From the NCBI GenBank assembly GCA_023433615.1, contig JAEZCJ010000144.1:1-15510 (forward strand): a stretch of DNA of 15,510 bases, given 5' to 3'. Below, one piece after another: positions 7,811 through 14,598 of the stretch. Origin of the DNA: Bacillota bacterium. GTDB lineage: Bacteria > Bacillota > Bacilli > Paenibacillales > Paenibacillaceae. Every line of letters begins with the position of its first letter. Positions within the stretch are counted from its first letter, which is position 1. Both the position numbers and the translations under genes were made by a program. The notes under the pieces were generated by a model. That model did not search any database. It was not told where the DNA came from and worked only from the letters and a program-made list of their open reading frames with translations.

Positions 7811-7839
7811 ATTATAGCCAACAACCTATTGTACCGCAA
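7811..7839 (-). promoter_or_regulatory. Candidate sigma-A promoter just downstream of ygxA
   Basis: Minus strand: -35 TTGCGG (7834-7839), 17-base spacer, perfect -10 TATAAT (7811-7816), predicted start near 7804. The -10 and spacing are ideal; only the first three bases of the -35 match consensus. It lies 38 bases past the ygxA stop and reads into the hairpin at 7732-7779. Confidence 0.5.
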
Positions 7840-7876
7840 GCGGCAAAATCATTCGCCCACGCAGAGGCAGCGATTT

Positions 7877-8764
7877 CTACGCTTCCTTCGGCAGCGGCGC
7901 GTACTGCAGCTCCAGCGCGTCGGTGTCGCCTGACGGCGGGATGACCGCGACCTCGCGAATATATCCGCGCAGCACGAGCTTCTGCAGCAAGAGCGACAGG
8001 TCGAGCTTCAGCAGCTTCAAGCTTGGATGGCTGTGCAGCTCCATGACGCTCCACGGCTCCTCGCGGCTGTCCATCAGCTCAAGCAGAAGCTTGCAGCACG
8101 AACGCATCTTGCTCATGACGTGGAAGTCGCAAGCAAGCAGCACAAGCTGCACCCGCTTCTCCAGCGACTCAGGACTCACGGTAAGCTCCTCGTACAACTT
8201 ATAGATACCCGGGTTCACATGCCGCATCTGCGCCCATACCGTCAACTCCGGGTGAATGCCCTCCTCGATCAGCGCAATGTGCGCCCAATGGTGGAGCGAG
8301 CTCAGGATGCTGCTATGCGCGTCCAGCATATTGCCGTCCTGCATGTCCTGCTTCGCCTGCTGGTTCGTGCGCAGGAACGCGGCGAACTCGGCGATCAGCT
8401 TCTGTTTGCGCAGCTCTTCCGGGAATTCCGTCAGCCGCTGCTTGATACGCTCTAAATATTGCTCACGATCGAACAAGATCTCACCTCGTACGAGCCATGG
8501 TATAATGCTTCGATTATCGATACCGGCTATCCACTGCTCCAACGCCTCGGGCGTAACGGACCTTAGCTGCACGCGCTTCCCGGCAGTATGCACATGCTCG
8601 ACCCGGCGATCCGGGTCATCCTGCTCCATGACGGCTAAGAACAACAGGTCCAGTCCGTCGATCAGCGGGTTGAAGCGATACGGATTGCCGATCGCCATGA
8701 GGCTGATCAAGCCGTCGCGCTGTCTAATCGTATCCGCAAATTGCGATGTGATCATTTTCACCAT
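7877..8764 (-). CDS. ygxA: YgxA-like nucleotidyltransferase-fold protein
   Basis: Encodes 295 residues from the chosen start. The sequence resembles Bacillus YgxA: an N-terminal nucleotidyltransferase-like domain with a degenerate active-site region (GNPYRFNPLIDGLD, keeping D36 and D39 but not the usual GS...SDxD form), then WLVRGEILFDR (about 90-100), a helical middle (HHWAHIALIEEGIHPELTVW, KLYEEL) and a C-terminal helical region resembling a helix-turn-helix. Substrate and role are unknown. The open frame continues upstream to 8896, but the homologous part starts near MVKMITSQF, a G-rich run precedes the ATG at 8764, and AT-rich promoter-like sequence lies at about 8798-8820, so I prefer 8764; ATG 8755 is also possible. 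Its position between ygzB and rrn matches B. subtilis. Confidence 0.82.
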   Translation of the reverse strand: MVKMITSQFADTIRQRDGLISLMAIGNPYRFNPLIDGLDLLFLAVMEQDDPDRRVEHVHTAGKRVQLRSVTPEALEQWIAGIDNRSIIPWLVRGEILFDREQYLERIKQRLTEFPEELRKQKLIAEFAAFLRTNQQAKQDMQDGNMLDAHSSILSSLHHWAHIALIEEGIHPELTVWAQMRHVNPGIYKLYEELTVSPESLEKRVQLVLLACDFHVMSKMRSCCKLLLELMDSREEPWSVMELHSHPSLKLLKLDLSLLLQKLVLRGYIREVAVIPPSGDTDALELQYAPLPKEA

Positions 8765-8904
8765 AGAGCCCCCGTATAGCTTCCGCGATTGGTTTAAGCT
8801 ATAATAATATTCTGTGGCAAGTATATGTTCGACAAGCACGGGTCTGTTTCCTGCTTCGATGATACAGAAAGTCGCGACATTAACGACTATGTTCATAAAG
8901 GCCG

Positions 8905-8918
8905 ATTCGACGTCGAAT
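8905..8918. repeat. 14-bp perfect palindrome in the ygxA-ygzB intergenic region
   Basis: ATTCGACGTCGAAT is its own reverse complement. It lies between divergent ygxA and ygzB, about 36 bases upstream of the putative ygzB -35. It could bind a dimeric regulator; there is no direct evidence. The rest of this intergenic stretch (8765-8999) holds only the putative promoters of the two genes. Confidence 0.5.
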
Positions 8919-8954
8919 ATGCTTCTCGAATCGCTTCGCGATCACACACGGACT

Positions 8955-8982
8955 TTTTGAACAACCTCTCACTACGTAATAT
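8955..8982 (+). promoter_or_regulatory. Candidate ygzB promoter
   Basis: -10 TAATAT (8977-8982) with a poor -35 TTTTGA (8955-8960) at 16 bases. It is followed by the ribosome binding site GAAGGGTG (8984-8991) and the ATG at 9000, so the untranslated leader would be very short. Confidence 0.4.
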
Positions 8983-8999
8983 AGAAGGGTGACACCGCT

Positions 9000-9377
9000 A
9001 TGCTATTCAAATCCGCTAAGATCAACGAATTCCGCTTGTGGGGACTGCTGCTGACCATGGTCGGCATGGGCCTCATGATCGCAGGAACCGCCGGCATCGT
9101 CTTCTGGGGTGGCCAGGCCGGCAAAATATTCGCAGGCATCTTCATGGTTATCGGCATGATCGCGCTCATGCTCAGCATGGGCACGTACTTCTGGGCCGGC
9201 ATGATGTCCACGAGCGCAACCATCCTCGTCTGCCCCGAATGCAATAAGGCAACGAAGATTCTCGGCAAGACGGACCGCTGCATGTTCTGCCGCACGAAGC
9301 TGACGCTCGATCCGAACGAGGCGACGCATAATCCTTACGCTGCCGACTCGGGCGCCGATACGCCTACTTCCCGCTAA
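9000..9377 (+). CDS. ygzB: YgzB family (UPF0295) two-helix membrane protein with zinc-ribbon-like tail
   Basis: Encodes 125 residues, the only plus-strand gene here. Two transmembrane helices (about 14-36 and 42-66) are followed by the family signature YFWAGMMST and a C-terminal CPEC (78-81) ... CMFC (94-97) pair of knuckles likely to bind one zinc. TKILGKTDRCMFC and LTLDP are strongly reminiscent of Bacillus YgzB, which has similar length. No biochemical function is known to me. The ribosome binding site GAAGGGTG lies about eight bases before the ATG. It is convergent with the hydrolase gene and sits between perR and ygxA in the same relative orientations as in B. subtilis. Confidence 0.88.
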   Translation: MLFKSAKINEFRLWGLLLTMVGMGLMIAGTAGIVFWGGQAGKIFAGIFMVIGMIALMLSMGTYFWAGMMSTSATILVCPECNKATKILGKTDRCMFCRTKLTLDPNEATHNPYAADSGADTPTSR

Positions 9378-9380
9378 CGC

Positions 9381-9430
9381 AAAAAGAGCTTCTGCAAGCG
9401 AGCAAATGCCCGCCGTGCAGAAGCTTTTTT
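9381..9430. terminator. Bidirectional intrinsic terminator
   Basis: AGCTTCTGCA (9387-9396) and TGCAGAAGCT (9416-9425) form a perfect 10-bp stem with a 19-base loop, flanked by five A on the left and six T on the right. It therefore has a T-run in both directions: it ends ygzB (stop 9375-9377, plus) and the convergent GH18 gene (stop 9451-9453, minus). Confidence 0.88.
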
Positions 9431-9450
9431 CGTACCGTGCGCACCAGCCG

Positions 9451-11211
9451 TTAAGGTCTTGATTCCAGCGCCTCATGAAGCGTCTGCCAGATCGCAGGCT
9501 TCTGGAAGCCGCGCTGCCAGGTCGCAACGCCGCCTAGATGATACTTCTTCGCCAATTCGCCTCGCGCACGTATCGACGTCTCGTCCTCGATCCAGATCCG
9601 ATGCCGCGCGCCGTCCTCTTCATATTCCACATAATGCTGACCTGCAGCCTCGTCGAAGACGGGCTTCAGCTTGCGCTCCGCAATCAGCTTATCGATCGTC
9701 TCCATGCCGTACGCCTTCGAAGAGACCTTGACCTTGCCGTTCTCGTCCTTCGTCTCCGTCCAGATGCGCGTATAGAGCGGAATGCCCAGTACCAGCTTGC
9801 GCGCCGGCACGCCGTCTTCCTCCAGGATGCGCTTCACCGACTGCTCTACCCATGGCAGCGACGCCACCGAGCCGGCCTTCGGACTCGATGCCCAGTGCTC
9901 GTCATACGTCATGACCATCATGAAGTCGACGATCTTGCCGAGCGATTTGCGGTCGAGGAAGGCCGACCACATCTCGCTGTTCGACTTCGGCGTCACGTCA
10001 ATGGACACCACGAGGCCTTGATCATGCGCGAGCGGAGTGAATTCCCTCACGAATTGCACGAGATTCTCCTTATCCTTCGTGTGGACGTTCTCGAAGTCGA
10101 TGTTAATGCCTTGCAGCTTGTACATGCGCGCATAAGATAATAATTGCTGGCTCATCTTAAGACGAGTCTCGTAATCATTCAGCACTTCCGTCGTGCGATC
10201 AGGCTCGAAGCTGTTGTTAAAAAGCGCCCACACCTGCATTCCGCGTCCATGCGCCCAGGTGACATAGTTCGGATCGGCCTTCGACTTGATCGTGCCCGCG
10301 TCATCCATCAGTTCGAACCAGGTCGGACTTACCACGTTGACGCCAGGCATCTCGCCGATCTTGGCGGGATTAGCCGGCACGTTGTAGACTGCTTCCCAGG
10401 TCAGGTTGATTTTGCTGCCTAGCACCTTCCAAGCGACGTAAGGCTCGTCCGCTATCGGTTCAGGCACGCGTTCAACCTCGGTTAGCGCATAGTCCGGCTT
10501 CGCGCCATAGCCTAGATGACCGCTCGCGCTCTGCACTTTATACCAGCCTTCCGACTCGCCCCAGATCCGAACGGCGCTATCTGCCGCGATGCGTTCCACG
10601 ATCGGAGCATGAATGCTGGGCTCGCTGCGAATGGCAGCCCACTTCTCCCCGCTATCCTTCTCGCCTTCAACCGGCAGCGCCGCGGCGCGCGGAATCGTCT
10701 GGCCCGGCTTAAGCAGGGTCACGATGCCCGTATCCGCCGCAATCTCGGCCTGCAGGCCGTATAATTCGCGGACAGGCGTGAGCGGCAGCAGCACCGTGTC
10801 GCCATCCTTCGCAGCCGCGATGGCCAACTGGAACGGCTTGCTGTTCATCGTCGCCGTCAGCGCCTCCGTCTTCATATGAAGCACCTTGCCGGCCGTCGTC
10901 ATGATGACGGAGCCGCTGCCTTCCACTTCCTCGTAGTGGATCGCGGCATCCTCACCCAGCAATGCCTGAACCGTATCCAGCGGCAGCAGCAGTTCCTCGC
11001 CGTCGCGCTTGGCTTCCGTCTCCAAGACTGCGCCCTCGAACATGACCGGTATATCGAAGCCGTAGTCCGGCACGATCGTCTCCGTATTCGGCAGCGTTCG
11101 CAGCCATGCCAAGTAACCGCCTGCTCCTGCGATCAGCAGGATGCACAATACGATCATGATTCGCAGCAGCGGGCTCCGCCTGCGATTCGTCCGCACCCGT
11201 ATGGTCTCCAT
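9451..11211 (-). CDS. Membrane-anchored GH18 glycoside hydrolase with stalk and SH3-like domains
   Basis: Encodes 586 residues: a short basic cytoplasmic tail (RVRTNRRR), one transmembrane helix (about 14-36), a stalk/copper-amine-oxidase-N-like region (about 48-168, with LLLPLDTVQALLG and LLPLTPVRELYG), an SH3b-like domain (about 192-245, IRSEPSIHAPIVERI ... GWYKVQ) and a GH18 barrel (about 255-580). The catalytic strand reads LQGINIDFEN, with D372 and the acid E374 present; the first Asp of the usual DxxDxDxE is Gln367. MVMTYDEHW (433-440) and the final GGVATWQ strand resemble the SleL/YaaH/YdhD branch that cleaves peptidoglycan N-acetylglucosaminyl bonds, so wall remodelling outside the membrane is the likely role. 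GGAGGG lies six bases before the ATG. Only about 30 bases separate it from the perR terminator, so its promoter is unclear. Confidence 0.88.
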   Translation of the reverse strand: METIRVRTNRRRSPLLRIMIVLCILLIAGAGGYLAWLRTLPNTETIVPDYGFDIPVMFEGAVLETEAKRDGEELLLPLDTVQALLGEDAAIHYEEVEGSGSVIMTTAGKVLHMKTEALTATMNSKPFQLAIAAAKDGDTVLLPLTPVRELYGLQAEIAADTGIVTLLKPGQTIPRAAALPVEGEKDSGEKWAAIRSEPSIHAPIVERIAADSAVRIWGESEGWYKVQSASGHLGYGAKPDYALTEVERVPEPIADEPYVAWKVLGSKINLTWEAVYNVPANPAKIGEMPGVNVVSPTWFELMDDAGTIKSKADPNYVTWAHGRGMQVWALFNNSFEPDRTTEVLNDYETRLKMSQQLLSYARMYKLQGINIDFENVHTKDKENLVQFVREFTPLAHDQGLVVSIDVTPKSNSEMWSAFLDRKSLGKIVDFMMVMTYDEHWASSPKAGSVASLPWVEQSVKRILEEDGVPARKLVLGIPLYTRIWTETKDENGKVKVSSKAYGMETIDKLIAERKLKPVFDEAAGQHYVEYEEDGARHRIWIEDETSIRARGELAKKYHLGGVATWQRGFQKPAIWQTLHEALESRP

Positions 11212-11244
11212 GCAGAACCCTCCAGTCTTATCATGATGATTGAT

Positions 11245-11292
11245 AAAAGAAAACGTACAGCAGGCGGAACCTTAGCCCACGCCCCTGTACGT
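11245..11292 (-). terminator. Intrinsic terminator after perR
   Basis: On the minus strand ACGTACAG (11285-11292) pairs with CTGTACGT (11253-11260), with an inner GGCG/CGCC pairing, followed by TTTTCTTTT (11245-11253). It lies 47 bases after the perR stop and ends about 33 bases before the GH18 start codon, so it can also control read-through into that gene. Confidence 0.8.
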
Positions 11293-11339
11293 ATATAGAC
11301 GAACCATATGCAACTTAAGTTATCCCTTGGAACAACATA

Positions 11340-11765
11340 CTACGAGTTCACGCAAGTACCGCATACACCGTAAATTTCCATTCGGTGGCCTTCCACGACA
11401 AAACCAGTCTCCTTGGAGGCTGCGCGTTCGACCTCCAACAGCGGCGGATACTCGAAGTCCACGATCGACCCGCATGACTTGCAAATGGCGTGGTAGTGGT
11501 CGGATAGATCCGCATCGAATCGGCTGGAATCATCGCCGTAAGTCAGCTCTCTTACCAGACCCGCTTCCACGAATAGCCGCAGGTTATTATAGATTGTCGC
11601 CACGCTCATGCTCGGATACTGGGGTGACAGCGCCTTATAGATCTCATCCGCCGTCGGGTGCGTCATCGAGTTCATTAAGTAAGCTAGAATAGCGTGGCGC
11701 TGCGGGGTCATGCGAACGCCGGTCATCTTAAGCTGTTCGATTGCTTCGGCTACGCTCGTGCTCAT
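11340..11765 (-). CDS. perR: PerR, peroxide-sensing Fur-family repressor
   Basis: Encodes 141 residues. An N-terminal winged helix (MTPQRHAILAYL, MSVATIYNNLRLF) precedes a metal-binding dimer domain. The regulatory-metal ligands of B. subtilis PerR are all present, each one residue earlier: H36, D84, H90, H92 and D103. The structural zinc ligands are C95, C98, C135 and C138. The Asp at 103, where Fur normally has Glu, supports PerR over Fur or Zur. PerR with Fe(II) is oxidised by hydrogen peroxide and releases defence genes. I start at MSTSVAEAI, which matches the B. subtilis N-terminus and follows an AGGAAAGG-like site; the frame extends seven codons further to 11786 without a good binding site. 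It has its own strong promoter and terminator. Confidence 0.93.
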   Translation of the reverse strand: MSTSVAEAIEQLKMTGVRMTPQRHAILAYLMNSMTHPTADEIYKALSPQYPSMSVATIYNNLRLFVEAGLVRELTYGDDSSRFDADLSDHYHAICKSCGSIVDFEYPPLLEVERAASKETGFVVEGHRMEIYGVCGTCVNS

Positions 11766-11822
11766 TCCCCTCACGCCTTTCCTCATCTTTGTAGAAGCTG
11801 TTCAGAAGTCCGCCGGACATTA

Positions 11823-11841
11823 TGAACGTTCACTATATAGT
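11823..11841. promoter_or_regulatory. Overlapping palindromes at the perR start site; possible operator
   Basis: Two perfect 10-bp palindromes share one base: TGAACGTTCA (11823-11832) and ACTATATAGT (11832-11841). The second covers the predicted start near 11836, a classic repressor position. The sequence is a poor match to the Per box consensus TTATAATNATTATAA, so autoregulation by PerR is possible but not shown. Confidence 0.4.
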
Positions 11842-11842
11842 C

Positions 11843-11872
11843 ATTGTACGTGCATGATTTCATTTTTGTCAA
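11843..11872 (-). promoter_or_regulatory. perR promoter (sigma-A type)
   Basis: Minus strand: perfect -35 TTGACA (11867-11872), 18-base spacer, -10 TACAAT (11843-11848), predicted start near 11836 and a leader of about 70 bases before the ATG at 11765. The -35 contains the TGA stop of the upstream gene. Confidence 0.8.
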
Positions 11873-13830
11873 TTCGATGGCGGCGGAGAAGCTTGGAAAC
11901 GATGGATGGCGATGCTGCTGTTCGCATCGATGCTGACCCGGTACGTGCCCTCGCCGACCTCGCCCTCGATCGTCTTCTTGCTTACCTCCAGCGGGAGGTC
12001 CGTCGTGATGTCGCCGAACGTGACGGAGCCTCTTACGCTGTAATCGCCTTGTTCCGGCAGTGCGACATAGATCTCGCCAACGGCACTGCCGATATCCCAA
12101 GCACCGCCCACTACCGGACTCGCCACGGCGATTCGTCCGTTGAGCGTATCCGCATGGACGGCGCCTTGCACGTCCAGAATGTCGATCTCGCCATTCTTCG
12201 TATCGGCCTCGATCTGACCGCCGATCGCCTGCAGCCTGACGCTGCCGTTGGTTGTCGTGACCAGCGCATCTCCGGCGATCCGTTCGCCGACGATTCGCCC
12301 ATTGAAGGTTGCCAGCCGTGCCGCTCCTTCGATATCGTAAGCTTCGACGCCGCCGTTCTTGGTCGAAGCCTTCACGGATAGTGCCGATATGCTGCGCAGC
12401 TTGATTTCGCCGTTCGCGTTATCGATCTCCAAGCTTTCCAGCAAGCGGACATCCTGCACATCTACATCGCCGTTCAGCACGTTAATCTTAATCGTGTGCA
12501 GGCCCAGCGACTGATCTTCGGCCGGCAGCAGCTCATCGATCTGCTCGATCACGTTCTCCTCGGTTTGCTCGGACTGCTCAGGTTGCTCGAGCTGTTTTGC
12601 CTGCTCGGACTGCACAGGCTGTTCCGCTTGCTCCGTTATCCCGATTCCGTCTGCAGGCACTCCTGTCGTCTCCGACTCCGTACTCTCCATCTCCGCGTTA
12701 CCCGGCTCCTGAGACTCGTCATCGATCTCAATCTTCACAGGCTCCGGCGAGCGCGGGAGCGTCACCACCAGATTCATCCGCGGCTTGCGGTTGCCGGCTG
12801 CGCCGTACGCCTCTCCTCTGGCCGCGATCGTCAGCTTCTCGTCCCCGCTGATCTCGACAACGGACAAGTCCGCGACGCGGTCCGCCTCGGCCTTATCCTC
12901 CAGATCGACCCACACCACCGTCTCCACGAGAATCTCCTCGACGTCCATCTCCCGCAGCGTCACGCGTCCATTCGGGTTATCGATCACGAGCGATAAAGCG
13001 GTATCCTCAAGCGGATGCGTCACTGGATCCTTCGTATACTGGAAGCCCTTCTCTTCCGTGAAGCCGCTCAGCTCGCTCACCTCGGCAGTCCATTGATCGA
13101 TCCATTTCATCGGGAAGCCGCTCAATTGGGTCACGCCGTATGCGACGACAGACACGACCAGCGCCAGCGCCAAGCCGCCGGTGTCGAAGCCGATCCTTCT
13201 GCCGCTCTTGCGGCTGCCGATCGAAATGATGACGACCTCGATGCCCAGCGCGATCAGCGCAGCCGGCCACCACTGGCCGACCAGCGCAATCCTGTCCCCG
13301 CCTTCGATACGATCCCATAGCAGCAGGCATCCGACTGCGACCAACACGCTTGCAGCCGTCACTCTCCCCAGACGGTACATATTCCTGTCTCTCCTTCCGT
13401 ACAATACGGCGGCAAGGACTGCCAGTCCAGCCGCTGCTGCATAATCGCCCGCCGCGCCGAGCCAAGGCTCCGCCCACTCCGCAGGCCGGATCATGACGAG
13501 CAGCAAGAGCCCCGCCGCGATCAAGGCGATGCCCTGCAGGCCGGAGACGCGCTCGCGATCCGATTGCGAGATACCGCCGGTAACCGACGTCGACTGCAAA
13601 ATATCGTAGATGCTATAGAAGTAAATGACCGGCAGCGAGATGCATAGGTAGACGATCAAGACCAGATGGCGTCCGCCGAACGTCCCTGCGGTGTACACGA
13701 TACCGGCCGTCGCCGTGACCGTCGCCAGCAATAGCCATAGTCCTGTTCGCGTGCGCCCGATATACAATTGTCCCGCTCCCGGCACCGCAAGCGACAGCAA
13801 GGCCGCCGCGAATCGCTTCATGCGCGGCAT
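11869..13830 (-). CDS. Polytopic membrane protein with extracytoplasmic DUF4097-like beta-solenoid domain
   Basis: Encodes 653 residues. The N-terminus has the motif AVPGAGQLYIGRTRTG seen in small TM2-like membrane proteins, then about seven transmembrane helices (near 30-49, 54-74, 96-113, 128-144, 156-171, 187-206, 217-235); WWPAALIALGIEVVI resembles the LiaI/LiaF membrane region. From about 277 it carries a DUF4097-like domain, interrupted at about 396-432 by a Glu/Gln-rich linker (EQPEQSEQTEE). After the linker, seven NG-centred turns about 20 residues apart (NGDVDV, NGEIKL, NGGVEA, NGRIVG, NGSVRL, NGEIDI, NGRIAV) indicate a right-handed beta-solenoid. Such proteins often belong to envelope-stress systems; a role here is inference. 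GGAGG lies nine bases before the ATG, and the 39-base gap to the MgtC gene suggests co-transcription. Confidence 0.82.
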   Translation of the reverse strand: MPRMKRFAAALLSLAVPGAGQLYIGRTRTGLWLLLATVTATAGIVYTAGTFGGRHLVLIVYLCISLPVIYFYSIYDILQSTSVTGGISQSDRERVSGLQGIALIAAGLLLLVMIRPAEWAEPWLGAAGDYAAAAGLAVLAAVLYGRRDRNMYRLGRVTAASVLVAVGCLLLWDRIEGGDRIALVGQWWPAALIALGIEVVIISIGSRKSGRRIGFDTGGLALALVVSVVAYGVTQLSGFPMKWIDQWTAEVSELSGFTEEKGFQYTKDPVTHPLEDTALSLVIDNPNGRVTLREMDVEEILVETVVWVDLEDKAEADRVADLSVVEISGDEKLTIAARGEAYGAAGNRKPRMNLVVTLPRSPEPVKIEIDDESQEPGNAEMESTESETTGVPADGIGITEQAEQPVQSEQAKQLEQPEQSEQTEENVIEQIDELLPAEDQSLGLHTIKINVLNGDVDVQDVRLLESLEIDNANGEIKLRSISALSVKASTKNGGVEAYDIEGAARLATFNGRIVGERIAGDALVTTTNGSVRLQAIGGQIEADTKNGEIDILDVQGAVHADTLNGRIAVASPVVGGAWDIGSAVGEIYVALPEQGDYSVRGSVTFGDITTDLPLEVSKKTIEGEVGEGTYRVSIDANSSIAIHRFQASPPPSN

Positions 13831-13869
13831 ACGCGTTCGCCTCCAGTATGAATGACTATGCTCTCTGCC

Positions 13870-14565
13870 CTACTCCGTGCTTACCTCCAAGACGCCTTCG
13901 ACAAACCGCAGAATGTCCAGCAGCTGCGCTACGGACTGTTGATTCTGTGACCCGATCTGCAGCCGCACCTCCAGATGGCCGAATTCGCTCGATGCTTCCT
14001 CTTCCCGCACGGACATTTTCCGGACATTGATCCCGCGCGAATCCAGAACCTCTTGTATGCGTCCCAGCACCTTCGGGCGGTCCTCGGTAATTACCGCGAT
14101 GACGCGTTCTCGCTTGCCCCGGATGAATCTGCGCTCCAGCTTATTCATCGCCCAGAGCACGAACAGCACCATGGCGGTCGCCACCGACGAGGCAAAATAA
14201 AATCCCGCTCCGACGCCCAGACCGATCGCCGATACGACCCACACGGATGCCGCTGTCGTCAGCCCCGTAATGCCCCTGCCCGTATGCAGAATCGTGCCCG
14301 CGCCCAAAAAGCCGACCCCCGTAATGACCGCCGCCGCCAGACGAGCCGGGTCAACCCGGACATTCGCCTCATCGACGAACGCGCTGAAGCCGTAGATGGA
14401 CAGAAGCATGAGCAGGCATGACCCGAGACAGACCATCATATGCGTTCGAAGGCCTGCCGCATGGCTGGACTGCTCCCGCTCGAACCCGATCATGCCGCCG
14501 AGCAGCACGGCGAGCACTAACCGAAGCGCAATCTGCAATTCATTGATGTACCAAGGATTGTCCAT
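13870..14565 (-). CDS. MgtC/SapB family membrane protein with C-terminal ACT-like domain
   Basis: Encodes 231 residues from the chosen start. The hydrophobic part carries the family signatures LLGGMIGFERE (about 21-31), AGLRTHMMVCLGS (37-49), AAVITGVGFLGAGTILH (78-94) and GITGLTTAASVWVVSAIGL (98-116). The soluble tail from about 153 (RERVIAVITEDRPKVLGRI) is ACT-like. The family is linked to magnesium limitation and to survival in hosts in some species; transport has not been firmly shown, so I assign no symbol. The frame opens further upstream, to 14649, but GGAGGG (14570-14575) lies five bases before the ATG at 14565 and the family N-terminus begins there. It probably heads an operon with the DUF4097-like gene. 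Confidence 0.88.
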   Translation of the reverse strand: MDNPWYINELQIALRLVLAVLLGGMIGFEREQSSHAAGLRTHMMVCLGSCLLMLLSIYGFSAFVDEANVRVDPARLAAAVITGVGFLGAGTILHTGRGITGLTTAASVWVVSAIGLGVGAGFYFASSVATAMVLFVLWAMNKLERRFIRGKRERVIAVITEDRPKVLGRIQEVLDSRGINVRKMSVREEEASSEFGHLEVRLQIGSQNQQSVAQLLDILRFVEGVLEVSTE

Positions 14566-14598
14566 ATAGCCCTCCATGCGATCATCCGCGCTTATATT

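Noticed and set aside
7657..7876. Known riboswitch or T-box leader upstream of the stalk operon
   Set aside because: No T-box core motif and no conserved riboswitch core seen; the transcript before the terminator would be only about 73 bases.
8256..8804. 182-codon plus-strand open frame, Ser/Cys-rich
   Set aside because: Antisense shadow of ygxA with low-complexity composition typical of a reverse frame.
9003..9527. 174-codon minus-strand open frame (and a 107-codon one inside it)
   Set aside because: Antisense to ygzB and crossing the bidirectional terminator; ygzB has a clear family match, binding site and start.
9538..10140. 200-codon plus-strand open frame
   Set aside because: Fully antisense to the GH18 catalytic domain, whose motifs are clear; no ribosome binding site or family match.
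11823..11841. Canonical Per box or Fur box
   Set aside because: Best 15-base alignment matched only about half of TTATAATNATTATAA; recorded as a palindrome instead.
11710..12381. 223-codon plus-strand open frame
   Set aside because: It lies antisense to perR and the DUF4097-like gene, has no recognisable domain, and is rich in Arg/Asp as expected from the reverse frame of a GC-rich gene.
12496..12996. 166-codon Leu/Arg/His-rich plus-strand frame
   Set aside because: Created by the reverse complement of the Glu/Gln repeat and Asp/Glu-rich coding sequence; no domain.
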